A DNA stretch of 64,000 nt, from NCBI GenBank assembly GCA_036925085.1, contig JAUPFP010000146.1, positions 62,001 to 126,000 on the forward strand. The letters run 5' to 3'. How positions within the stretch are numbered: position 1 is the first letter of the stretch; each line of letters opens with the position of its first letter. This DNA is from Brachycybe producta (lineage: Eukaryota > Arthropoda > Diplopoda > Playtdesmida > Andrognathidae). Below are positions 1 to 12,500 of this stretch, in pieces. The translations under genes were made by a program, and so were the position numbers. Below the pieces are notes generated by a model. The model had not been told where the DNA came from. It did not search any database and saw only the letters and a list, made by a program, of their open reading frames with translations.

Positions 1-470
1 AGATGAATTTGAAGTTGAACTTGAAAGTGAAGTTGAAGTTGAAGTTGAAATTAAGTTGAAGTTGAAGTTAAGTTTGAAATTGAAGTTTAAGTTGAATTTG
101 AAGTTAAAATTGAAGTTGAAATTGAAGTTGAAATTGAAGTTGAAATTGAAGTTGAAATTGAAGTTGAAATTGAAGTTGAAATTGAAGTTGAAATTGAAGT
201 TGAAATTGAAGTTGAAATTGAAGTTGAAATTGAAGTTGAAATTGAAGTTGAAATTGAAGTTAAAATTGAAGTTGAAATTGAAGTTGAAATTGAAGTTGAA
301 ATTGAAGTTGAAATTGAAGTTAAAAATGAATTTGAACTTGAACTTGAAAGTGAAGTTGAAGTTGAAGTTGAAGTTAAGTTGAAGATGAATTTGAAGTTGA
401 ACTTGAACGTGAAGTTGAAGTTAAAGTTGAAGTTAAGTTGAAGTTAAGTTGAAGTTAAGTTGAAGATAAG
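1..470 (+). repeat. B-type unit tail at left edge
   Basis: A cassette at 56 opens a run of 12-mers that ends in a tag at about 325-345 (AAAAATGAATTTGAAC). A spacer with GAACGTGAAG follows (CpG at 408-409), then three tandem 11-mers GAAGTTAAGTT at about 429-461. The same ordered tags recur at about 19,632-19,745 and 21,778-21,890 in family B. The left edge is therefore more like the family B 2.15-kb unit than like the family A units that follow, so a B-to-A junction lies near 470. Confidence 0.65.
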
Positions 471-1912
471 TTGAAGTTGAAGTTAAGTTTGAAATTGAAG
501 TTTAAGTTGAAGTTGAAACTGAAGTTGAAATTGAAGTTGAAATTGAAGTTGAAATTGAAGTTGAAATTGAAGTTGAAATTGAAGTTGAAATTGAAGTTGA
601 AATTGAAGTTGAAATTGAAGTTGAAATTGAAGTTGAAATTGAAGTTGAAATTGAAGTTGAAATTGAAGTTGAAATTGAAGTTGAAATTGAAGTTGGAATT
701 GAAGTTGAAATTGAAGTTGAAATTGAAGTTGAAATTGAAGTTGAAATTGAAGTTGAAATTGAAGTTGAAATTGAAGTTGAAATTGAAGTTGGAATTGAAG
801 TTGAAATTGAAGTTGAAATTGAAGTTGAAATTGAAGTTGAAATTGAAGTTGAAATTGAAGTTGAAATTGAAGTTGAAATTGAAATTGAAATTGAAGTTGA
901 ATTTGAAGTTGAACTTGAAAGTGAAGTTGAAGTTGAAGTTGAATTTAAGTTGAAGTTCAAGTTAAGTTTGAATATTGAAGTTGAAGTTGTAATTGAAGTT
1001 GAAATTGAAGTTGAAATTGAAGTTGAAATTGAAGTTGAAATTGAAGTTGGAATTGAAGTTGAAATTGAAGTTGAAATTGAAGTTGAAATTGAAGTTGAAA
1101 TTGAAGTTGAAATTGAAGTTGAAATTGAAGTTGAAATTGAAATTGAAATTGAAGTTGAATTTGAAGTTGAACTTGAAAGTGAAGTTGAAGTTGAAGTTGA
1201 ATTTAAGTTGAAGTTCAAGTTAAGTTTGAATATTGAAGTTGAAGTTGTAATTGAAGTTGAAATTGAAGTTGAAATTGAAGTTGGAATTGAAGTTGAAATT
1301 GAAGTTGAAATTGAAGTTGAAATTGAAGTTGAAATTGAAGTTGAAATTGAAGTTGAAATTGAAGTTGAAATTGAAATTGAAATTGAAGTTGAATTTGAAG
1401 TTGAACTTGAAAGTGAAGTTGAAGTTGAAGTTGAATTTAAGTTGAAGTTCAAGTTAAGTTTGAATATTGAAGTTGAAGTTGTAATTGAAGTTGAAATTGA
1501 AGTTCAAATTGAAGTTGAAATTGAAGTTGAAACTGAAGTTGAAATTGAAGTTAAAATTGAAGTTGAAATTGGAGTTGAAATTGAAGTTGAAATTGAAGTT
1601 GAAATTGAAGTTGAAATTGAAGTTAAAATTGAAGTTGAAATTGAAGTTGAAATTGAAGTTGAAATTGAAGTTAAAATTGAAGTTGAATTTGAAGTTGAAG
1701 TTGAAGTTGAATTTGAAGTTGAACTTGAAAGTGAAATTGAAGTTGAAGTTGAAGTTAAGTTCAAGTTCAAGTTAAAATTGAAATTGAAATTGAAGTTGAA
1801 ATTGAATTTGAAGTTAAAATTGAAGTTGAAATTGAAGTTGAAATTGAAGTTGAAAGTGAAGTTGAAATTGAAGTTGAAATTGAAGTTAAAATTGAAGTTT
1901 AAGTTTAATTGA
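471..1912 (+). repeat. Family A higher-order unit A0
   Basis: This unit opens with a variant cassette and a long 12-mer run to about 890. Three short modules follow, each headed by TTTGAATATTGAAG; the shared word AAGTTTG begins near 964, 1,222 and 1,456 (spacings about 258 and 234 bp). It ends in the family A terminator context: GAAAGTGAAGTTGAAATTG, a short run, then AAGTTTAAGTTTAATTG ending at 1,912. The same ending closes units at 6,901, 9,542 and 13,778. It probably corresponds to the 3' half of a complete A unit. Confidence 0.7.
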
Positions 1913-1973
1913 AGTTAAAGTTGAAGATGAATTTGAAGTTGAACTTGAAAGTGAAGTTGAAGTTGAAGTTAAG

Positions 1974-2021
1974 TTGAAGTTGAAGTTAAGTTTGAAATTG
2001 AAGTTTAAGTTGAATTTGAAA
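1974..2021 (+). repeat. Sub-array opening cassette (~48 bp), representative copy
   Basis: The cassette reads, in overlapping pieces, GTTGAAGTTAAGTTTG, AAGTTTGAAATTGAAG, GAAGTTTAAGTTG, GTTGAATTTGAAG. It always sits at the 5' (+ strand) edge of a pure 12-mer run. Near-identical copies start at 56, 1974, 3153, 3956, 4362, 5195, 6963, 8196, 9604, 10849, 11664, 13840, 15078, 15928, 16633, 20439, 21275, 22597, 22925, 25503, 26305, 26656, 27538, 29218, 30182, 30521, 31027, 31379, 33391, 34343, 34682, 35188, 35528, 40873, 42022, 42798, 43289, 43921, 44601, 45687, 46367, 47408, 47670, 48185, 48841, 50347, 50765, 51268, 53642, 54296, 55349, 55611, 56138, 56782, 58288, 59173, 60575, 61504, 61843, 62337 and 62713. 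A second form, with AATTGAAGTTGAAGTTTAAATTG-type continuation, opens family C and J modules at 17027, 40659, 41531, 42344, 43695, 44387, 45235, 45461, 46153, 47013, 48615, 49511, 50121, 51686, 52347, 54082, 54942, 56556, 57452, 58062 and 59687. Confidence 0.85.
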
Positions 2022-3152
2022 TTAAAATTGAAGTTGAAATTGAAGTTGAAATTGAAGTTGAAATTGAAGTTGAAATTGAAGTTGAAATTCAAGTTGAAAT
2101 TGAAGTTGAAATTGAAGTTGAAATTGAAGTTGAAATTGAAGTTGAAATTGAAATTGAAATTGAAGTTGAAATTGAAGTTGAAAATGAAGATGGAATTGAA
2201 GTTGAAATTGAATTTTGAGTTTAATTGAAGTTAAAATTGAAGATAAATTTGAAGTTGAACTTGAAAGTGAAGTTGAAGTTGAAGTTGAAGTTAAGTTGAA
2301 GTTCAAGTTAAGTTTAAATATTGAAGTTGAAGTTGTAATTGAAGTTGAAATTGAAATTGAAATTCAAGTTAAAATTGAAATTAAAATTGAAGTTGAAATT
2401 GAAGTTGAAGTTGAAGTTGAAATTGAAGTTGAAATTGAAGTTGAAATTGAAGTTGAAATTGAAGTTGAAATTGGAGTTAAAATTGAAGTTGAAATTGAAG
2501 TTGAAATTGACATTGAAATTGAAGTTGAAATTGAAGTTGAACTTGAAAGTGAAGTTGAAGTTAAAGTTGAAGTTAAGTTGAAGTTCAAGTTATGTTTGAA
2601 TATTGAAGTTGAAGTTGTAATTGAAGTTGAAATTGAAATTGAAATTCAAGTTAAAATTGAAATTAAAATTGAAGTTGAAATTGAAGTTGAAGTTGAAGTT
2701 GAAGTTGAAGTTGAAGTTGAAGTTGAATTTGAAGTTGAACTTGAAAGTGAAGTTGAAGTTGAAGTTGAAGTTAAGTTGAAGTTCAAGTTAAGTTTGAATA
2801 TTGAAGTTCAAGTTGTAATTGAAGTTGAAATTGAAGTTAAAATTGAAGGTGAAATTGAAATTGAAATTGACATTGAAATTGAAATTGAAATTGAAATTGA
2901 AGTTGAAATTGAAGTTGAAATTGAAGTTGAAATTTAAGTTGAAATTGAAGTTGAAATTGAAGTTGAAATTGAAGTTGAAATTGAAGTTGAAATTGAAGTT
3001 GAAATTGAAGTTGAAATTGAAGTTGAAATTGAAGTTAAAATTGAAGTTGAAATTGATGTTGAAATTGAAGTTGAAATTAAAATTGAAGTTAAGTTGAAGA
3101 TGAATTTGAAGTTGAACTTGAAAGTGAAGTTGAAGTTAAAGTTGAAGTTAAG

Positions 3153-5745
3153 TTGAAGTTGAAGTTAAGTTTGAAATTGAAGTTTAAGTTGAATTTGAAA
3201 TTAAAATTGAAGTTGAAATTGAAGTTGAAATTGAAATTGAAATTGAAGTTGAAATTGAAGTTGAAATTGAAGTTGAAATTGAAGTTGAAATTGAAGTTGA
3301 AATTGAAGTTGGAATTGAAGTTGAAATTGAAGTTGAAATTAAAGTTGAAATTGAAGTTGAAATTGAAGTTGAAATTGAAGTTGAAATTGAAGTTGAAATT
3401 GAAGTTGAAATTGAAGTTGGAATTGAAGTTGAAATTGAAGTTGAAATTGAAGTTGAAATTGAAGTTGGAATTGAAGTTGAAATTGAAGTTGAAATTGAAG
3501 TTGAAATTGAAGTTGAAATTGAAGTTGAAATTGAAGTTGAAATTGAAGTTGAAATTGAAGTTGAAATTGAAGTTGAAATTGAAGTTGAAATTGAAGTTAA
3601 GTTTGAATATTGAAGTTGAAGTTGTAATTGAAGTTGAAATTGAAATTGAAATTCAAGTTAAAATTGAAATTAAAATTGAATTTGAAATTGAAGTTGAAGT
3701 TGAAGTTGAAATTGAAGTTGAAATTGAAGTTGAAATTGAAGTTGAAATTGAAGTTGAAATTGAAGTTGAAATTGAAGTTGAAATTGGAGTTAAAATTGAA
3801 GTTGAAATTGAAGTTGAAATTGAAGTTGTAATTGAAGTTGAAATTGAAGTTGAAATTGAAGTTAAAACTGAAGTTTAAGTTTAATTGAAGTTAAAGTTGA
3901 AGATGAATTTGAAGTTGAACTTGAAAGTGAAGTTGAAGTTGAAGTTGAAATTAAGTTGAAGTTGAAGTTAAGTTTGAAATTGAAGTTTAAGTTGAATTTG
4001 AAGTTAAATTTGAAGTTGAAATTGAAGTTGAAATTGAAGTTGAAATTGAAGTTGAAATTGAAGTTGAAATTGAAGTTGAAATTGAAGTTGAAATTGAAGT
4101 TGAAATTGAAGTTGAAATTGAAGTTGAAATTGAAGTTGGAATTGAAGTTGAAATTGAAGTTGAAATTGAAGTTGAAATTGAAGTTGAAATTGAAGTTGAA
4201 ATTGAAGTTGAAATTGAAGTTGAAATTGAAGTTGAAATTGAAGTTAAAATTGAAGTTGAAATTGATGTTGAAATTGAAGTTGAAATTAAAATTGAAGTTA
4301 AGTTGAAGATGAATTTGAAGTTGAACTTGAAAGTGAAGTTGAAGTTAAAGTTGAAGTTAAGTTGAAGTTGAAGTTAAGTTTGAAATTGAAGTTTAAGTTG
4401 AATTTGAAATTAAAATTGAAGTTGAAATTGAAGTTGAAATTGAAATTGAAATTGAAGTTGAAATTGAAGTTGAAATTGAAGTTGAAATTGAAGTTGGAAT
4501 TGAAGTTGAAATTGAAGTTGAAATTAAAGTTGAAATTGAAGTTGAAATTGAAGTTGAAATTGAAGTTGAAATTGAAGTTGAAATTGAAGTTGAAATTGAA
4601 GTTGGAATTGAAGTTGAAATTGAAGTTGAAATTGAAGTTGAAATTGAAGTTGGAATTGAAGTTGAAATTGAAGTTGAAATTGAAGTTGAAATTGAAGTTG
4701 AAATTGAAGTTGAAATTGAAGTTGAAATTGAAGTTGAAATTGAAGTTGAAATTGAAGTTGAAATTGAAGTTAAGTTTGAATATTGAAGTTGAAGTTGTAA
4801 TTGAAGTTGAAATTGAAATTGAAATTCAAGTTAAAATTGAAATTAAAATTGAATTTGAAATTGAAGTTGAAGTTGAAGTTGAAATTGAAGTTGAAATTGA
4901 AGTTGAAATTGAAGTTGAAATTGAAGTTGAAATTGAAGTTGAAATTGAAGTTGAAATTGAAGTTGAAATTGGAGTTAAAATTGAAGTTGAAATTGAAGTT
5001 GAAATTGAAGTTGTAATTGAAGTTGAAATTGAAGTTGAAATTGAAGTTAAAACTGAAGTTTAAGTTTAATTGAAGTTAAAGTTGAAGATGAATTTGAAGT
5101 TGAACTTGAAGTTGAAATTGAAGTTGAAATTGAAGTTGAAATTGAAGTTGAAATTGAAGTTGAAATTGAAGTTGAAATTGAAGTTGAAATTAAGTTGAAG
5201 TTGAAGTTAAGTTTGAAATTGAAGTTTAAGTTGAATTTGAAGTTAAATTTGAAGTTGAAATTGAAGTTGAAATTGAAGTTGAAATTGAAGTTGAAATTGA
5301 AGTTGAAATTGAAGTTGAAATTGAAGTTGAAATTGAAGTTGAAATTGAAGTTGAAATTGAAGTTGAAATTGAAGTTGAAATTGAAGTTGAAATTGAAGTT
5401 GGAATTGAAGTTGAAATTGAAGTTGAAATTAAAGTTGAAATTGAAGTTGAAATTGAAGTTGAAATTGAAGTTGAAATTGAAGTTGAAATTGAAGTTGAAA
5501 TTGAAGTTGGAATTGAAGTTGAAATTGAAGTTGAAATTGAAGTTGAAATTGAAGTTGGAATTGAAGTTGAAATTGAAGTTGAAATTGAAGTTGAAATTGA
5601 AGTTGAAATTGAAGTTGAAATTGAAGTTGAAATTGAAGTTGAAATTGAAGTTGATATTGAAGTTGAAATTGAAGTTGAAATTGAAGTTGAAATTGAAGTT
5701 AAGTTTGAATATTGAAGTTGAAGTTGTAATTGAAGTTGAAATTGA
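3153..5745 (+). repeat. Nested ~1.2-kb tandem duplication inside A1
   Basis: The block 3,153-3,955 recurs at 4,362-5,194: same cassette, same run structure with GTTGGAATTG variants, same TTTGAATATTGAAG spacer and the same ending AAAACTGAAGTTTAAG. The cassette-to-cassette offset is 1,209 bp. The module that follows each copy (3,956 and 5,195) also starts alike, with a GAATTTGAAGTTAAATTTG variant. Small length differences are whole 12-mers. This fits unequal exchange inside A1. Confidence 0.65.
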
Positions 5746-6901
5746 AATTGAAATTCAAGTTAAAATTGAAATTAAAATTGAATTTGAAATTGAAGTTGAA
5801 GTTGAAGTTGAAATTGAAGTTGAAATTGAAGTTGAAATTGAAGTTGAAATTGAAGTTGAAATTGAAGTTGAAATTGAAGTTGAAATTGAAGTTGAAATTG
5901 GAGTTGAAATTGAAGTTGAAATTGAAGTTGAAATTGAAGTTGTAATTGAAGTTGAAATTGAAGTTGAAATTGAAGTTGAAATTGAAGTTGAAATTGAAGT
6001 TGAAATTGAAGTTGAAATTGAAGTTGAAATTGAAGTTGAAATTGAAGTTGGAATTGAAGTTGAAATTGAAGTTGAAATTGAAGTTGAAATTGAAGTTGAA
6101 ATTGAAGTTGAAATTGAAGTTGAAATTGAAGTTGAAATTGAAATTGAAATTGAAGTTGAATTTGAAGTTGAACTTGAAAGTGAAGTTGAAGTTGAAGTTG
6201 AATTTAAGTTGAAGTCCAAGTTAAGTTTGAATATTGAAGTTGAAGTTGTAATTGAAGTTGAAATTGAAGTTGAAATTGAAGTTGGAATTGAAGTTGAAAT
6301 TGAAGTTGAAATTGAAGTTGAAATTGAAGTTGAAATTGAAGTTGAAATTGAAGTTGAAATTGAAGTTGAAATTGAAATTGAAATTGAAGTTGAACTTGAA
6401 AGTGAAGTTGAAGTTGAAGTTGAATTTAAGTTGAAGTTCAAGTTAAGTTTGAATATTGAAGTTGAAGTTGTAATTGAAGTTGAAATTGAAGTTCAAATTG
6501 AAGTTGAAATTGAAGTTGAAACTGTAGTTGAAATTGAAGTTAAAATTGAAGTTGAAATTGGAGTTGAAATTGAAGTTGAAATTGAAGTTGACATTGAAGT
6601 TGAAATTGAAGTTAAAATTGAAGTTGAAATTGAAGTTGAAATTGAAGTTGAAATTGAAGTTAAAATTGAAGTTGAAGTTGAAGTTGAAGTTGAAGTTGAA
6701 TTTGAAGTTGAACTTGAAAGTGAAATTGAAGTTGAAGTTGAAGTTAAGTTGAAGTTCAAGTTAAAATTGAAATTGAAATTGAAGTTGAAATTGAATTTGA
6801 AGTTAAAATTGAAGTTGAAATTGAAGTTGAAATTGAAGTTGAAAGTGAAGTTGAAATTGAAGTTGAAATTGAAGTTAAAATTGAAGTTTAAGTTTAATTG
6901 A

Positions 6902-9542
6902 AGTTAAAGTTGAAGATGAATTTGAAGTTGAACTTGAAAGTGAAGTTGAAGTTGAAGTTAAGTTGAAGTTGAAGTTAAGTTTGAAATTGAAGTTTAAGTT
7001 GAATTTGAAATTAAAATTGAAGTTGAAATTGAAGTTGAAATTGAAGTTGAAATTGAAGTTGAAATTGAAGTTGAAATTGAAGTTGAAATTGAAGTTGAAA
7101 TTGAAGTTGAAATTGAAGTTGAAATTGAAATTGAAATTGAAGTTGAAATTGAAGTTGAAAATGAAGATGGAATTGAAGTTGAAATTGAATTTTGAGTTTA
7201 ATTGAAGTTAAAATTGAAGATGAATTTGAAGTTGAACTTGAAAGTGAAGTTGAAGTTGAAGTTGAAGTTAAGTTGAAGTTCAAGTTAAGTTTGAATATTG
7301 AAGTTGAAGTTGTAATTGAAGTTGAAATTGAAATTGAAATTCAAGTTAAAATTGAAATTAAAATTGAAGTTGAAATTGAAGTTGAAGTTGAAGTTGAAAT
7401 TGAAGTTGAAATTGAAGTTGAAATTGAAGTTGAAATTGGAGTTAAAATTGAAGTTGAAATTGAAGTTGAAATTGACATTGAAATTGAAGTTGAAATTGAA
7501 GTTATAATTGAAGTTGAATTTGAAGTTGTAGTTGAAGTTAAAATTGAAGTTGAATTTGAAGTTGAAGTTGAAGTTGAATTTGAAGTTGAACTTGAAAGTG
7601 AAGTTGAAGTTAAAGTTGAAGTTAAGTTGAAGTTCAAGTTAAGTTTGAATATTGAAGTTGAAGTTGTAATTGAAGTTGAAATTGAAATTGAAATTCAAGT
7701 TAAAATTGAAATTAAAATTGAAGTTGAAATTGAAGTTGAAGTTGAAGTTGAAGTTGAATTTGAAGTTGAACTTGAAAGTGAAGTTGAAGTTGAAGTTGAA
7801 GTTAAGTTGAAGTTCAAGTTAAGTTTGAATATTGAAGTTCAAGTTGTAATTGAATTTGAAATTGAAGTTAAAATTGAAGGTGAAATTGAAATTGAAATTG
7901 ACATTGAAATTGAAATTGAAATTGAAATTGAAGTTGAAATTGAAGTTTAAATTGAAGTTTAAATTGAAGTTGAAATTGAAGTTGAAATTGAAGTTGAAAT
8001 TGAAGTTGAAATTGAAGTTGAAATTGAAGTTGAAATTGAAGTTGAAATTGAAGTTGAAATTGAAGTTAAAATTGAAGTTGAAATTGAAGTTGAAATTGAT
8101 GTTGAAATTGAAGTTGAAATTAAAATTGAAGTTAAGTTGAAGATGAATTTGAAGTTGAACTTGAAAGTGAAGTTGAAGTTAAAGTTGAAGTTAAGTTGAA
8201 GTTGAAGTTAAGTTTGAAATTGAAGTTTAAGTTGAATTTGAAATTAAAATTGAAGTTGAAATTGAAGTTGAAATTGAAGTTGAAATTGAAGTTGAAATTG
8301 AAGTTGAAATTGAAGTTGAAATTGAAGTTGAAATTGAAGTTGAAATTGAAGTTGAAATTGAAGTTGGAATTGAAGTTGAAATTGAAGTTGAAATTAAAGT
8401 TGAAATTGAAGTTGAAATTGAAGTTGAAATTGAAGTTGAAATTGAAGTTGAAATTGAAGTTGAAATTGAAGTTGGAATTGAAGTTGAAATTGAAGTTGAA
8501 ATTGAAGTTGAAATTGAAGTTGGAATTGAAGTTGAAATTGAAGTTGAAATTGAAGTTGAAATTGAAGTTGAAATTGAAGTTGAAATTGAAGTTGAAATTG
8601 AAGTTGAAATTGAAGTTGAAATTGAAGTTGAAATTGAAGTTGAAATTGAAGTTGAAATTGAAGTTAAGTTTGAATATTGAAGTTGAAGTTGTAATTGAAG
8701 TTGAAATTGAAATTGAAATTCAAGTTAAAATTGAAATTAAAATTGAATTTGAAATTGAAGTTGAAATTGAAGTTGAAATTGAAATTGAAATTGAAGTTGA
8801 ATTTGAAGTTGAACTTGAAAGTGAAGTTGAAGTTGAAGTTGAATTTAAGTTGAAGTCCAAGTTAAGTTTGAATATTGAAGTTGAAGTTGTAATTGAAGTT
8901 GAAATTGAAGTTGAAATTGAAGTTGGAATTGAAGTTGAAATTGAAGTTGAAATTGAAGTTGAAATTGAAGTTGAAATTGAAGTTGAAATTGAAGTTGAAA
9001 TTGAAGTTGAAATTGAAATTGAAATTGAAGTTGAACTTGAAAGTGAAGTTGAAGTTGAAGTTGAATTTAAGTTGAAGTTCAAGTTAAGTTTGAATATTGA
9101 AGTTGAAGTTGTAATTGAAGTTGAAATTGAAGTTCAAATTGAAGTTGAAATTGAAGTTGAAACTGTAGTTGAAATTGAAGTTAAAATTGAAGTTGAAATT
9201 GGAGTTGAAATTGAAGTTGAAATTGAAGTTGAAATTGAAGTTGAAATTGAAGTTAAAATTGAAGTTGAAATTGAAGTTGAAATTGAAGTTGAAATTGAAG
9301 TTAAAATTGAAGTTGAATTTGAAGTTGAAGTTGAAGTTGAATTTGAAGTTGAACTTGAAAGTGAAATTGAAGTTGAAGTTGAAGTTAAGTTGAAGTTCAA
9401 GTTAAAATTGAAATTGAAATTGAAGTTGAAATTGAATTTGAAGTTAAAATTGAAGTTGAAATTGAAGTTGAAATTGAAGTTGAAAGTGAAGTTGAAATTG
9501 AAGTTGAAATTGAAGTTAAAATTGAAGTTTAAGTTTAATTGA
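6902..9542 (+). repeat. Family A higher-order unit A2 (short, 2,641 bp)
   Basis: Collinear with the first ~1.85 kb of A1 and A3: the cassette at 6,963, the TTGAGTTTAATTG boundary near 7,192 and the modules at 7,316, 7,850 and 8,196 correspond to 9,604, 9,845, 9,969, 10,503 and 10,849 in A3 at an offset of 2,641-2,653 bp. Near 8,755 it jumps from the GAAATTCAAG spacer straight to the GAAATTGAAATTGAAG module. It thus lacks about 2.3 kb that A1 carries there, and then shares A1's ending. It is best read as an internally deleted A unit. Confidence 0.75.
7278..7366 (+). repeat. Spacer element T (TTTGAATATTGAAG), representative copy
   Basis: This spacer is not a simple 12-mer. It has GTTCAAGTTAAG, then TTTGAATATTGAAG, then GTTGAAGTTGTAATTG, and usually GAAATTCAAGTTAAAATTG further on. 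I count about 37 copies by eye, near 0.97, 1.23, 1.46, 2.32, 2.60, 2.80, 3.60, 4.78, 5.71, 6.23, 6.45, 7.29, 7.65, 7.83, 8.67, 8.87, 9.09, 9.95, 10.30, 10.48, 11.31, 11.96, 12.45, 12.73, 13.05, 13.33, 14.20, 14.55, 15.56, 16.39, 23.81, 32.33, 36.53, 37.43, 38.51, 39.46 and 63.71 kb. It is frequent in family A, occurs only in the EVEI-phase parts of family B, and is absent from family C. It is therefore a family marker. No function is apparent. Confidence 0.7.
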
Positions 9543-12500
9543 AGTTAAAGTTGAAGATGAATTTGAAGTTGAACTTGAAAGTGAAGTTGAAGTTGAAGTT
9601 AAGTTGAAGTTGAAGTTAAGTTTGAAATTGAAGTTTAAGTTGAATTTGAAATTAAAATTGAAGTTGAAATTGAAGTTGAAATTGAAGTTGAAATTGAAGT
9701 TGAAATTGAAGTTGAAATTGAAGTTGAAATTGAAGTTGAAATTGAAGTTGAAATTGAAGTTGAAATTGAAGTTGAAATTGAAATTGAAATTGAAGTTGAA
9801 ATTGAAGTTGAAAATGAAGATGGAATTGAAGTTGAAATTGAATTTTGAGTTTAATTGAAGTTAAAATTGAAGATGAATTTGAAGTTGAACTTGAAAGTGA
9901 AGTTGAAGTTGAAGTTGAAGTTAAGTTGAAGTTCAAGTTAAGTTTGAATATTGAAGTTGAAGTTGTAATTGAAGTTGAAATTGAAATTGAAATTCAAGTT
10001 AAAATTGAAATTAAAATTGAAGTTGAAATTGAAGTTGAAGTTGAAGTTGAAATTGAAGTTGAAATTGAAGTTGAAATTGAAGTTGAAATTGGAGTTAAAA
10101 TTGAAGTTGAAATTGAAGTTGAAATTGACATTGAAATTGAAGTTGAAATTGAAGTTAAAATTGAAGTTGAATTTGAAGTTGTAGTTGAAGTTAAAATTGA
10201 AGTTGAATTTGAAGTTGAAGTTGAAGTTGAATTTGAAGTTGAACTTGAAAGTGAAGTTGAAGTTAAAGTTGAAGTTAAGTTGAAGTTCAAGTTAAGTTTG
10301 AATATTGAAGTTGAAGTTGTAATTGAAGTTGAAATTGAAATTGAAATTCAAGTTAAAATTGAAATTAAAATTGAAGTTGAAATTGAAGTTGAAGTTGAAG
10401 TTGAAGTTGAATTTGAAGTTGAACTTGAAAGTGAAGTTGAAGTTGAAGTTGAAGTTAAGTTGAAGTTCAAGTTAAGTTTGAATATTGAAGTTCAAGTTGT
10501 AATTGAATTTGAAATTGAAGTTAAAATTGAAGGTGAAATTGAAATTGAAATTGACATTGAAATTGAAATTGAAATTGAAATTGAAGTTGAAATTGAAGTT
10601 TAAATTGAAGTTTAAATTGAAGTTGAAATTGAAGTTGAAATTGAAGTTGAAATTGAAGTTGAAATTGAAGTTGAAATTGAAGTTGAAATTGAAGTTGAAA
10701 TTGAAGTTGAAATTGAAGTTAAAATTGAAGTTGAAATTGAAGTTGAAATTGATGTTGAAATTGAAGTTGAAATTAAAATTGAAGTTAAGTTGAAGATGAA
10801 TTTGAAGTTGAACTTGAAAGTGAAGTTGAAGTTAAAGTTGAAGTTAAGTTGAAGTTGAAGTTAAGTTTGAAATTGAAGTTTAAGTTGAATTTGAAATTAA
10901 AATTGAAGTTGAAATTGAAGTTGAAATTGAAGTTGAAATTGAAGTTGAAATTGAAGTTGAAATTGAAGTTGAAATTGAAGTTGAAATTGAAGTTGAAATT
11001 GAAGTTGGAATTGAAGTTGAAATTGAAGTTGAAATTAAAGTTGAAATTGAAGTTGAAATTGAAGTTGAAATTGAAGTTGAAATTGAAGTTGAAATTGAAG
11101 TTGAAATTGAAGTTGGAATTGAAGTTGAAATTGAAGTTGAAATTGAAGTTGAAATTGAAGTTGGAATTGAAGTTGAAATTGAAGTTGAAATTGAAGTTGA
11201 AATTGAAGTTGAAATTGAAGTTGAAATTGAAGTTGAAATTGAAGTTGAAATTGAAGTTGAAATTGAAGTTGAAATTGAAGTTGAAATTGAAGTTGAAATT
11301 GAAGTTAAGTTTGAATATTGAAGTTGAAGTTGTAATTGAAGTTGAAATTGAAATTGAAATTCAAGTTAAAATTGAAATTAAAATTGAATTTGAAATTGAA
11401 GTTGAAGTTGAAGTTGAAATTGAAGTTGAAATTGAAGTTGAAATTGAAGTTGAAATTGAAGTTGAAATTGAAGTTGAAATTGAAGTTGAAATTGGAGTTG
11501 AAATTGAAGTTGAAATTGAAGTTGAAATTGAAGTTGTAATTGAAGTTGAAATTGAAGTTGAAATTGAAGTTAAAACTGAAGTTTAAGTTTAATTGAAGTT
11601 AAAGTTGAAGATGAATTTGAAGTTGAACTTGAAAGTGAAGTTGAAGTTGAAGTTGAAATTAAGTTGAAGTTGAAGTTAAGTTTGAAATTGAAGTTTAAGT
11701 TGAATTTGAAGTTAAAATTGAAGTTGAAATTGAAGTTGAAATTGAAGTTGAAATTGAAGTTGAAATTGAAGTTGAAATTGAAGTTGAAATTGAAGTTGGA
11801 ATTGAAGTTGAAATTGAAGTTGGAATTGAAGTTGAAATTGAAGTTGAAATTGAAGTTGAAATTGAAGTTGAAATTGAAGTTGAAATTGAAGTTGAAATTG
11901 AAGTTGAAATTGAAGTTGAAATTGAAGTTGAAATTGAAGTTGAAATTGAAGTTAAGTTTGAATATTGAAGTTGAAGTTGTAATTGAAGTTGAAATTGAAA
12001 TTGAAATTCAAGTTAAAATTGAAATTAAAATTGAATTTGAAATTGAAGTTGAAGTTGAAGTTGAAATTGAAGTTGAAATTGAAGTTGAAATTGAAGTTGA
12101 AATTGAAGTTGAAATTGAAGTTGAAATTGAAGTTGAAATTGGAGTTGAAATTGAAGTTGAAATTGAAGTTGAAATTGAAGTTGTAATTGAAGTTGAAATT
12201 GAAGTTGAAATTGAAGTTGAAATTGAAGTTGAAATTGAAGTTGAAATTGAAGTTGAAATTGAAGTTGAAATTGAAGTTGAAATTGAAGTTGAAATTGAAG
12301 TTGAAATTGAAGTTGAAATTGAAGTTGAAATTGAAGTTGAAATTGAAGTTGAAATTGAAATTGAAATTGAAGTTGAATTTGAAGTTGAACTTGAAAGTGA
12401 AGTTGAAGTTGAAGTTGAATTTAAGTTGAAGTTCAAGTTAAGTTTGAATATTGAAGTTGAAGTTGTAATTGAAGTTGAAATTGAAGTTGAAATTGAAGTT

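Larger units (their letters stand above)
1913..6901 (+). repeat. Family A higher-order unit A1 (long, 4,989 bp)
   Basis: The unit starts at GAAGTTAAAGTTGAAGATG, has a cassette at 1,974 and the boundary ATTGAATTTTGAGTTTAATT near 2,205. It then has spacers headed by TTTGAATATTGAAG or close variants near 2.32, 2.60, 2.80, 3.60, 4.78, 5.71, 6.23 and 6.45 kb. Its first ~1.8 kb is collinear with the starts of A2, A3 and A4. The middle contains a nested ~1.2-kb duplication (separate entry). The end at 6,901 matches 1,912, 9,542 and 13,778. Confidence 0.75.

Noticed and set aside
2205..2225. Apparent TTG start after an ATTGAATTTTGAG boundary as a gene start (also 7,192, 9,845 and 14,093)
   Set aside because: The position recurs at the same point of each family A unit because the unit is duplicated. 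There is no promoter or ribosome-binding context, and the following frame is periodic EVEI/KLKL.
5195..6901. 568-residue open frame on the + strand
   Set aside because: Same two-residue periodic composition, TTG start, and the end coincides with the family A unit ending rather than with any gene signal. The corresponding frame in A2 is interrupted differently, so the reading frame is not conserved.
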